A DNA stretch of 29,146 nt, taken from the NCBI GenBank assembly GCA_031266095.1, contig JAISBR010000082.1, forward strand, positions 1-29,146. Reading direction: 5' to 3'. Numbering within the stretch: the stretch's first letter is position 1; the number at the start of each line of letters is the position of its first letter. This stretch comes from Treponema sp. (GTDB lineage Bacteria > Spirochaetota > Spirochaetia > Treponematales > Breznakiellaceae). This document shows positions 23,073-29,146 of the stretch, one piece after another. The translations under genes were made by a program, and so were the position numbers. Under the pieces are notes generated by a model. That model was not told the DNA's origin and ran no database searches. It was given only the letters and a program-made list of their open reading frames with translations.

Positions 23073-23960
23073 GTGAAGCAGGGAAAAAATGAAAATCTTA
23101 CAGGTGTTTTGTTCGTTCTTCCAGCGATCATCGGCTTCGTTGCTTTCTCGGCAGGGCCGATGATCGCCAGTTTTATTTTAAGTTTTACGAATTACACCAT
23201 AATAAAACCAGTTGAATTCATCGGACTGCGCAATTATTTGGAATTCTTCAGGGGACAGGATACTTTTTTCTATAATTCTATAAAGGTCACCGTGCTCTTC
23301 GCGATCATGAATGTCATAGTATGTATTGGGGTAGCCTTTACTATAGCTTTAATACTGAATAATAAAAAGATAAAAGGCTTACCTCTACTCCGGGCGGTAT
23401 TCTATGTTCCTACGATTGTGCCGATTATCGCCACAGCGATGATATATATGTGGATGATGAGTCCTGATTTTGGAGTTTTTAATGCAATCCTTAGAAATTT
23501 TTCCATACCTCCCGGTAAATGGATTTATTCAGAAAAAAGCGTTTTACCGTCTTTATTATTCATGACCGCCTGGTGTAGTGGGAATATTATGGTTGTATTT
23601 CTTGCCGGATTACAAGGTATTCCCAAGCAACTTTATGAGGCAATTATGATTGACGGTGGTAATGTGTTCATAAAATTCCAGCATGTAACGTTACCGATGA
23701 TGACGCCGACTATATTTTTTAACATGGTTATGTTCTTTATTTCCAGCATGCAGGCTTTTTTGCAGGCATATATAATGACTCAGGGTGGACCAAATAATTC
23801 TACCAATTTCATTGTTTACTATCTGTATCGGCAAGCTTTTGAATTCGGAGAGGTTGGAAAAGCAAATACCCTTGGATGGATTCTGTTTATAATGATCGTT
23901 TCTGTTTCGGCATTGCTTTTCTGGTCGTCGAAATTCTGGGTGTTGTATGGGGATGAATAG
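23073..23960 (+). CDS. Sugar ABC transporter permease (MalF/UgpA type)
   Basis: A 295-residue inner-membrane permease with six predicted helices, from GVLFVLPAIIGFVAFSAGPM to LGWILFIMIVSVSALLFW. The EAA loop that docks the ATPase is EAIMIDGGNVFIKFQHVTLP. The start is taken as GTG at 23073, 6 nt after AGGAGG (23061-23066); GTG at 23070 or 23049 are alternatives in frame. The stop is within a few bases of the next permease start, so the two are coupled. Confidence 0.9.
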   Translation: MKQGKNENLTGVLFVLPAIIGFVAFSAGPMIASFILSFTNYTIIKPVEFIGLRNYLEFFRGQDTFFYNSIKVTVLFAIMNVIVCIGVAFTIALILNNKKIKGLPLLRAVFYVPTIVPIIATAMIYMWMMSPDFGVFNAILRNFSIPPGKWIYSEKSVLPSLLFMTAWCSGNIMVVFLAGLQGIPKQLYEAIMIDGGNVFIKFQHVTLPMMTPTIFFNMVMFFISSMQAFLQAYIMTQGGPNNSTNFIVYYLYRQAFEFGEVGKANTLGWILFIMIVSVSALLFWSSKFWVLYGDE

Positions 23961-23961
23961 T

Positions 23962-24813
23962 ATGTCCTTAAAACCGGGAAAGTATATTTATAACATTATC
24001 GTTCTCATGCTTGCCGTGCTTTGGATTGTCCCGTTCTATTGGATGCTGAGAAGCGCCTTCATGAGTATTGAGCAGATATTTTTTTATCCGCCGGTTCTTT
24101 TCCCGAATCCGGTAAAGTGGGAAAATTTTAAAAATGCCTTCATATCGCTGCCATTCAAAAGTTACTTTAAAAATACTTTCATGATCGTATTTGTTTGCGT
24201 CTCAGGTATATTATTTTCATGCTCTGTCAGTGCGTATGGTTTTTCAAGAATCCAATGGCGGTATAGAGAACGTATATTTTTTATACTCATGTCCAGCATA
24301 ATGCTCCCCTATTTCGCAACACTGCTTCCCAATTTTATTATATGGACCAAACTTGGTCTCACCAATACTTTTGTTCCACTTATGCTGCCATCCTGGTTTG
24401 GAATGGGAACTGCAAGTATTTTTGGCGGTGGAATGTTCAACATATTTTTATTAAGGCAGTTTTTTCGTAGTATACCAAAGGAACTTGACGAGGCTGCCAT
24501 TGTTGATGGGGCAGGTCATTTTACAATATTTCTGAAAATTGTGATCCCCCTCTCTAAACCAGCGTTAATAAGTGTCTGCCTTTTTACCTTTTTAAACACC
24601 TGGAACGATTTTATTAATCCTTTGATTTTTCTGAGCAGCGAAACAAAATATACCATACAGATTGGCCTCAGAACATTCATTGGGATGTACAGCTCTCAAT
24701 GGAATCTACTGATGGTCGCCTCAATAACAGCGATTGTTCCTGTTTTGATTGTATTCATAATCGGCCAGCGATATTTTGTTGAAGGCATCGCAACCACCGG
24801 CCTCAAAGGCTAG
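23962..24813 (+). CDS. Sugar ABC transporter permease (MalG/UgpE type)
   Basis: A permease of 283 residues with six helices, from YIYNIIVLMLAVLWIVPFYWM to VASITAIVPVLIVFIIGQRYF. The EAA loop reads DEAAIVDGAGHFTIFLKIVIPLSKP. It pairs with the preceding permease. ATG at 23962 has GGGGA 8 nt upstream; in-frame ATGs at 23947 and 23953 would overlap the first permease gene by 14 or 8 nt and cannot be excluded. No ATPase gene is in the locus, so a shared MsmX/UgpC-type ATPase from elsewhere is presumably used. Confidence 0.9.
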   Translation: MSLKPGKYIYNIIVLMLAVLWIVPFYWMLRSAFMSIEQIFFYPPVLFPNPVKWENFKNAFISLPFKSYFKNTFMIVFVCVSGILFSCSVSAYGFSRIQWRYRERIFFILMSSIMLPYFATLLPNFIIWTKLGLTNTFVPLMLPSWFGMGTASIFGGGMFNIFLLRQFFRSIPKELDEAAIVDGAGHFTIFLKIVIPLSKPALISVCLFTFLNTWNDFINPLIFLSSETKYTIQIGLRTFIGMYSSQWNLLMVASITAIVPVLIVFIIGQRYFVEGIATTGLKG

Positions 24814-24814
24814 C

Positions 24815-24859
24815 TTTACCGGGAAAGAACTGTAGCCCTGACAGAGTATTCCGGGTAAA
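24815..24859 (+). promoter_or_regulatory. Intercistronic imperfect hairpin before the arabinofuranosidase
   Basis: TTTACCGGGAA (24815-24825) and TTCCGGGTAAA (24849-24859) form an imperfect inverted repeat around a 23-nt loop, starting just after the permease stop and ending right before the AGGAGG of the next gene. It could tune relative expression within the operon. Confidence 0.35.
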
Positions 24860-24873
24860 TTAGGAGGACAAAT

Positions 24874-26835
24874 ATGAAAAGATCTTTTACTCCGGTACGC
24901 ATGAAACATGTCAATTTGACTTCCGGCTTGTTATATGAACGTCAAAAATTAAATAATGACATAACGATTCCGCATATATATAAAATGTTTGAAGAAACCG
25001 GTAGGATCGATTATCTCCTGTGCCAATGGCGGGAACCCCAGCCAAACAAACCGCACCCCTTTTGGGATTCTGATATAGGGAAAATGATCGAAGCTGTTTC
25101 ATACAGCCTGATGAAAACTCCATCAAAAGAGTTCGAAGAAAAGATTGACAGAATTATTGATCTTCTGGAGGCTGAGCAGCTTCCGGATGGATATCTCAAC
25201 ACCTATTTTAAGACCTGTGAAATACAAAACAGGTGGACAAATCTGTATTATATGCATGAACTATACTGTGCAGGACATTTAATAGAAGGTGCTATAGCAT
25301 ATTTTGAGGCTACCGGGAAAAAGAAATTTTTGAATATCCTTTGCAAATATGCGGATCATATTTATGAAAAGTTTAGAAATGAGAAAAGAGAGGCGCGGGG
25401 CTACTGCGGACATCCTGAGATTGAACTTGCGCTGGTACGGCTTTATGAGAGTACGGGTAACGATAAATATCTTAAACTCAGTAAATATTTTATTGATGAG
25501 CGAGGAAAGCAGCCCTATTTCTTTGAGTCCGAATCATTGGTTTTGGGCATAGATACGACAAAAACGGCTAATCAAAAAAGGCATTTGAAATATTATCTGA
25601 AAAGTCGCGGTCCCTATGCCGAATATCAGGCATACAAACCCGTTCGGGAACAGAGGGAACCCATCGGCCATGCAGTACGAGCAATGTATTTATATAGCGG
25701 CATGGCTGATATCGCCGATGCCTATGATGATGAAGCGTTATATACCGCCTGTCAGATTATTTGGAATACTATGATAGATACCCAATACGCTATTAATGGC
25801 GGAATCGGACCATCGTCAGATGGAGAACGGTTTACCTTTGCATATGATCTGCCCAATGAGTATACCTATAATGAAAGCTGTGCCTCGGTAGGTCTTATCA
25901 TGTGGGCAAGCAGGATGCTGCAATTCGAAGGTGACGGACGATATGCCGATGTTTTGGAACAGACCTTGTATAATACGGTACTCGCCAGTACTTCCTTTGA
26001 CGGCAACAAGTTTTTTTACGCAAATTATCTGTCGGTATTTCCAGAACGGTTTGAACATGCCAGTGTGGCACTTATTGATAAAATGAAAGCCCAAAGGCAG
26101 GAATGGTTCGATGTAGCCTGCTGTCCGCCGAATGTTGCAAGATTACTTAGTTCTATAGGATCTTATATGTATTCAATAAATGAGGATAAAAACAGTCTTT
26201 ATGTTCATTTATATGCGGGTAACAGTGCTGAATTTAAGGTTAGAAACAGCCGGGTGAAAATTATGGTATCGACAGAATATCCATGGGATGGAATTATACG
26301 GATTAATGTTAATCTTGAGGAAGAAAAAGAATTTACTGTAGGGTTGAGAATTCCAAAATGGTGTGATAATTGGTCTGTAAAAATTAATGGGATAAATAGC
26401 ATATATGAGCTTCGAAGAGGTTACTGTCTTTTAAAAAAACTATGGAAACAAGATACCATTGAGTTGGAACTCTCTATGCCAGTCTTACAGATAGAAGCCA
26501 GGCCAGAAGTCAGAGAAAACTGCGGGCGGATAGCGCTGCGGCGAGGACCAGTTGTTTATTGTATTGAAGAGGCCGATAACGGAAAGGGTATTAATGATAT
26601 TATTATACCGGCGTACTGTGAATTTCGTGAATGCAGAGGAATTAAAAGTATAGACGAAAAAGCGGTAATATTAGAATTCAATGGATTCCGCCGTGATATT
26701 ACCAACTGGAAAGAAGGCCTATATAGACCGGCACAAAGTCCTTTAATACCGATACCTGTTAAGGCTATCCCTTATTATCTATGGGGTAACCGGGGATTCG
26801 GCGAAATGTTAGTATGGATGCTGCATAGGGTATAA
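24874..26835 (+). CDS. Glycoside hydrolase family 127, beta-L-arabinofuranosidase
   Basis: A 653-residue DUF1680/GH127 enzyme releasing beta-L-arabinofuranose. The zinc site of the studied Bifidobacterium enzyme HypBA1 (one Glu, three Cys, one Cys being the nucleophile) is reproduced: Glu334 and Cys336 in YNESCASVG, and Cys416-Cys417 in DVACCPPNVARLL. Glu318 in SDGERF sits where the acid/base Glu is expected. An (alpha/alpha) barrel is followed by beta-rich domains from about residue 430 (YVHLYAGNSAEF onward). There is no signal peptide, so substrates are hydrolysed in the cytoplasm after uptake by the adjacent transporter. AGGAGG lies before the ATG. Confidence 0.9.
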   Translation: MKRSFTPVRMKHVNLTSGLLYERQKLNNDITIPHIYKMFEETGRIDYLLCQWREPQPNKPHPFWDSDIGKMIEAVSYSLMKTPSKEFEEKIDRIIDLLEAEQLPDGYLNTYFKTCEIQNRWTNLYYMHELYCAGHLIEGAIAYFEATGKKKFLNILCKYADHIYEKFRNEKREARGYCGHPEIELALVRLYESTGNDKYLKLSKYFIDERGKQPYFFESESLVLGIDTTKTANQKRHLKYYLKSRGPYAEYQAYKPVREQREPIGHAVRAMYLYSGMADIADAYDDEALYTACQIIWNTMIDTQYAINGGIGPSSDGERFTFAYDLPNEYTYNESCASVGLIMWASRMLQFEGDGRYADVLEQTLYNTVLASTSFDGNKFFYANYLSVFPERFEHASVALIDKMKAQRQEWFDVACCPPNVARLLSSIGSYMYSINEDKNSLYVHLYAGNSAEFKVRNSRVKIMVSTEYPWDGIIRINVNLEEEKEFTVGLRIPKWCDNWSVKINGINSIYELRRGYCLLKKLWKQDTIELELSMPVLQIEARPEVRENCGRIALRRGPVVYCIEEADNGKGINDIIIPAYCEFRECRGIKSIDEKAVILEFNGFRRDITNWKEGLYRPAQSPLIPIPVKAIPYYLWGNRGFGEMLVWMLHRV

Positions 26836-26882
26836 TACTCATTACAGATTGAATCTCTGATGCTAACAGGTGTTGTTTAACC

Positions 26883-26911
26883 TTAATTTTCTTTTCTGTT
26901 TGCGATATACT
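26883..26911 (+). promoter_or_regulatory. nadE promoter, probably leaderless
   Basis: TATACT (26906-26911) ends 6 nt before the nadE ATG (26918), the same distance as at 3194-3199. The -35 at 17 bp is TTAATT (26883-26888). The gap GACGTC has no ribosome site. Confidence 0.6.
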
Positions 26912-26917
26912 GACGTC

Positions 26918-28627
26918 ATGAAAATTGCCATTGCCCAGATCAATTCTACCATCGGCGATTTCTCCGGTAACCGAGAAAAGGTTTTGGCCTTTGCCCGACG
27001 GGCCTGGGAGGAACAGCACGCCGATATGGTTCTTTTTCCTGAACTGGCGATCTGCGGGTATCCGCCCATGGATCTGCTGGACCAGGATCGCTTTGTAGAA
27101 CTCAATATCCGCAGCCTGCATATATTGCAGCGGGAACTGCCGCCTGAAACCGCGGTCGGGCTGGGTTTTGTGAACCGGAATCCCTATCCGGGGGGCAAGT
27201 CCCTGGTTAACGAGTACGGGGTGCTTCTGAAGGGTAAACTTGTCTTTGAACAGATCAAGACGCTGCTCCCTACCTACGACGTATTTGACGAGGCCCGCAA
27301 CTTTGAGCCCTGCCGGGAATGGGCCGCCTTTGAATTCAAGGGTGAGCGCATAGGTTTCGCGATTTGCGAAGACGTATGGCGGGAAACCGATATTCCCGGT
27401 ACCAGTTATGTGCGGGACCCTGTACGGGAACTGCTCAACCAGGGAGTAAGCCTGCTCTGCGTGCCTTCCGCCTCGCCTTACGTGGCGGGTAAACTCAATG
27501 TCCGCCGCTCCCTGGCGGAGCGGATAAGCCGGCGGGGCAGTCTTCCCCTGGTGTATATTAACGCAGTGGGGGCAAACGATCAGATCCTCTTTGACGGCCG
27601 TTCCTTTGTGGTACTACCCGGCGAGGCGGAAACCGGAAGCGTAACTCTGGCGGCAAAAACTTTTGCGGAAGACCTCGTCTGCTGGGACAGCGCGTGCCCG
27701 CCCGCTCCTTTTTCCCCTCTTCCCGTTTCACACAGCGGGCCCTTCAAGGCTGGTCTCAGCAGTGAGGAATTGGATGTCCTCGAAGAGGGTCTGGTTATGG
27801 GCATTGGGGACTATATGAAAAAATGCGGTTTTAAGCGGGCACATTTGGGCCTTTCAGGGGGAATCGATTCGGCTCTGGTGGCTTACCTGGGGGTCAAAGC
27901 GGCGGGAAAGAAAAATATTGTCTGTTTCAGCATGCCTTCCCGTTTTTCTTCCCGGGGCTCCAGGGACGACGCGAGAGCGTTGGCGGATAATCTGGGCTGC
28001 CGTTACGAGACGCTGCCCATAGAACCTGTTTTTGAGCGTTTTCTTTCCACCCTGGAAGGGGTCTTCGAGAAGCGGCCCTTTGACATTGCCGAAGAAAATT
28101 TGCAGGCCCGTATCCGGGGTACACTGCTTATGGCCTTTTCCAATAAATTCAATTCCATGCTCCTGGCCACCGGAAATAAGAGTGAACTAGCCATGGGTTA
28201 CTGCACCCTTTACGGCGATATGAACGGCGCACTGGGGCCTATCGGCGACCTCTTAAAAACCGAAGTCTTTGCCCTCTCAAGGCGGATCAATGAGCGGGCG
28301 AAGGAAGCGGGCGCCGTACCGCCCATTCCCCAGACAATTATCGACAAGCCGCCGTCGGCCGAATTACGGCCCGATCAAAAGGACCAGGACAGCCTGCCCC
28401 CTTATGAGGTGTTAGACGAAATACTCAAGCTTTATTTATTCAGCAATCTTTCAAAAGACGAGATCGTCCGGCTGGGCTGGGACGCGGAACTTGCGGCTGG
28501 AATCATCAAAACCGTGGCCAGGGCGGAATTCAAACGCCGCCAGGCGCCGCCGGTGCTCAAAGTAAGTCCCCGCGCCTTCGGCATGGGCCGGCGTATGCCC
28601 ATCGCCAGGGAAGTCTACGAGATTTAG
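26918..28627 (+). CDS. nadE: Glutamine-dependent NAD+ synthetase
   Basis: Converts nicotinate adenine dinucleotide to NAD+ with ammonia from glutamine. The N-terminal nitrilase/glutaminase domain carries the triad Glu42 (FPELAICGYPP), Lys114 (EQIKTLLPTYDVFDE) and Cys150 (AICEDVW). The C-terminal synthetase domain has the PP-loop SGGIDS (313-318), and LATGNKSELAMGYCTLYGDMNG, IIDKPPSAELRPDQKDQDSLPPYEVLD and KRRQAPP, all family hallmarks. At 569 residues it is of normal two-domain length. The start at 26918 is preferred over 26870 because homology begins with MKIAIAQIN and the upstream ATG precedes the -10 box. It returns to the GC-richer composition of the core genes. Confidence 0.96.
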   Translation: MKIAIAQINSTIGDFSGNREKVLAFARRAWEEQHADMVLFPELAICGYPPMDLLDQDRFVELNIRSLHILQRELPPETAVGLGFVNRNPYPGGKSLVNEYGVLLKGKLVFEQIKTLLPTYDVFDEARNFEPCREWAAFEFKGERIGFAICEDVWRETDIPGTSYVRDPVRELLNQGVSLLCVPSASPYVAGKLNVRRSLAERISRRGSLPLVYINAVGANDQILFDGRSFVVLPGEAETGSVTLAAKTFAEDLVCWDSACPPAPFSPLPVSHSGPFKAGLSSEELDVLEEGLVMGIGDYMKKCGFKRAHLGLSGGIDSALVAYLGVKAAGKKNIVCFSMPSRFSSRGSRDDARALADNLGCRYETLPIEPVFERFLSTLEGVFEKRPFDIAEENLQARIRGTLLMAFSNKFNSMLLATGNKSELAMGYCTLYGDMNGALGPIGDLLKTEVFALSRRINERAKEAGAVPPIPQTIIDKPPSAELRPDQKDQDSLPPYEVLDEILKLYLFSNLSKDEIVRLGWDAELAAGIIKTVARAEFKRRQAPPVLKVSPRAFGMGRRMPIAREVYEI

Positions 28628-29000
28628 CGCGTTCAACAACAACCCGGCGGCCTGCCGCCGCGGCGCGCAATGCCGGTCAGGCTTAGATTGCCGGAACAGC
28701 GGATTTTTCCCGCAACTTGTTCATGACACGAACAACTTTTTGCTCTTCCGCCCCCCTTTCCCGCGGGAAAAAGGCTTTTCCGGCGCCGGGCGGTCCTTCC
28801 GGGAAAGTTCTGTAAACCCGCGTCTTGACCCGTTTTAAGAATAATAATCCCGGAATCAGCCGAATATTGTGCAGAAAGGACCCTCTTCCGGTGGTTTTTC
28901 CGGTTTTCCGCTCCTAAAATAACACGATAAGCCCCCTTTATCCTCACCCTCACCTCATCCCGCTCCCGGATCGTGTCCCCGATTTTTTTTTATTATTTTT
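28628..29000. other. Non-coding region after nadE
   Basis: No supported gene. CGGCGGC-CT-GCCGCCG (28645-28660) is a strong hairpin 17 nt after the nadE stop, without a T-run. TTGTTC (28717-28722) and GAACAA (28730-28735) followed by CTTTTT could be a weak terminator. TTTCCCGCGGGAAA (28757-28770) is a perfect palindrome. The minus-strand ORF at 28633-28953 lacks a recognisable domain and ribosome site. Confidence 0.4.
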
Positions 29001-29002
29001 TT

Positions 29003-29050
29003 CATAATTGCGCTCATAATTGTTGACAAAAAAAAAAAACAATCTATATT
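29003..29050 (+). promoter_or_regulatory. Promoter with homopolymeric A12 spacer
   Basis: TTGACA (29023-29028) and TATATT (29045-29050) are 16 bp apart, and the spacer is mostly a run of twelve A (29028-29039). Two CATAATTG copies (29003-29010, 29015-29022) sit directly upstream, 12 bp apart, and T-tracts (28983-28991, 28996-29002) lie further up. Start site near 29057. Confidence 0.6.
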
Positions 29051-29091
29051 CTCCATAGTCGTAATCGGTGCCGGATACGGATGATTACAAA

Positions 29092-29146
29092 ATGGCCTTT
29101 TTCCGGCGGGAAACGGCCGTATTTTCGGTTACCAAGAGGGACCCGG
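29092..29146 (+). CDS. Possible start of a gene running off the window
   Basis: ATG at 29092 opens a frame (MAFFRRETAVFSVTKRDP) still open at the window's end, 35 nt after the predicted start site of the promoter at 29023-29050. Another open frame begins at ATG 29081 (MITKWPFSGG). Neither has a clear ribosome site, and 18-22 codons are too few to choose or to name a product. Confidence 0.25.
   Translation, partial: MAFFRRETAVFSVTKRDP

Noticed and set aside
28633..28953. A 106-codon minus-strand gene downstream of nadE
   Set aside because: Composition is arginine/glycine-rich without domain or ribosome site and it overlaps several hairpins.

Overview
The window looks like a chromosomal segment of a spirochaete, most likely a Treponema of the insect-gut (termite) type. 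This is inferred from the gene set and sequence style, not from a database match. The pointers are a PUR-domain nucleic-acid-binding protein resembling Borrelia BpuR, a dnaX-ybaB-recR run, plant-polysaccharide sugar genes, moderately high GC in core genes, and many dispersed palindromic repeats. There is no rRNA, tRNA, CRISPR array or intact transposase.

Layout. (1) 1-4453, plus strand: a nested-palindrome repeat, a damaged Rpn-type nuclease gene with an in-frame palindromic insertion, then lipase, pcnB, phosphoribosyltransferase and rnhB. (2) 4451-4591: a composite palindromic repeat between convergent genes. (3) 4605-6864, minus: a phosphohexomutase followed one base later by the PUR protein. 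(4) 6978-8807, plus: nifS-nifU behind a strong promoter with a dyad over its -10. (5) 8850-15455, minus: gyrA, an orphan amino-acid-type binding lipoprotein, a DeoR regulator, a class II aldolase and an FGGY sugar kinase; the last three form a sugar operon. (6) 15809-15973, plus: a 54-codon unknown gene. (7) 16011-19763, minus: an AI-2E family membrane protein, dnaX, ybaB, recR. (8) About 19855-20040, plus: promoter, structured RNA and strong terminator without a convincing ORF. (9) 20297-26835, plus, visibly more AT-rich: FadR-type regulator, isochorismatase-like hydrolase, sugar ABC binding protein, two permeases and a GH127 beta-L-arabinofuranosidase, i.e. an arabinofuranoside uptake and hydrolysis locus. 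(10) 26918-28627: nadE. (11) 28628-29146: non-coding DNA ending in a promoter whose spacer is mostly a run of A, followed by the possible start of another gene.

How it works together. Information-processing genes (gyrA, dnaX, recR, ybaB, rnhB, pcnB, PUR) dominate, with Fe-S assembly (nifS/nifU), NAD synthesis and two sugar modules. Five genes (phosphoribosyltransferase, phosphohexomutase, dnaX, AI-2E protein, nadE) have a TATACT-like box 6-8 nt before ATG and no Shine-Dalgarno sequence, the pattern of leaderless mRNAs. Others use clear AGGAG sites, so two modes of translation start seem to coexist. Palindromic repeats repeatedly begin exactly at stop codons (pcnB, rnhB, the FadR gene).
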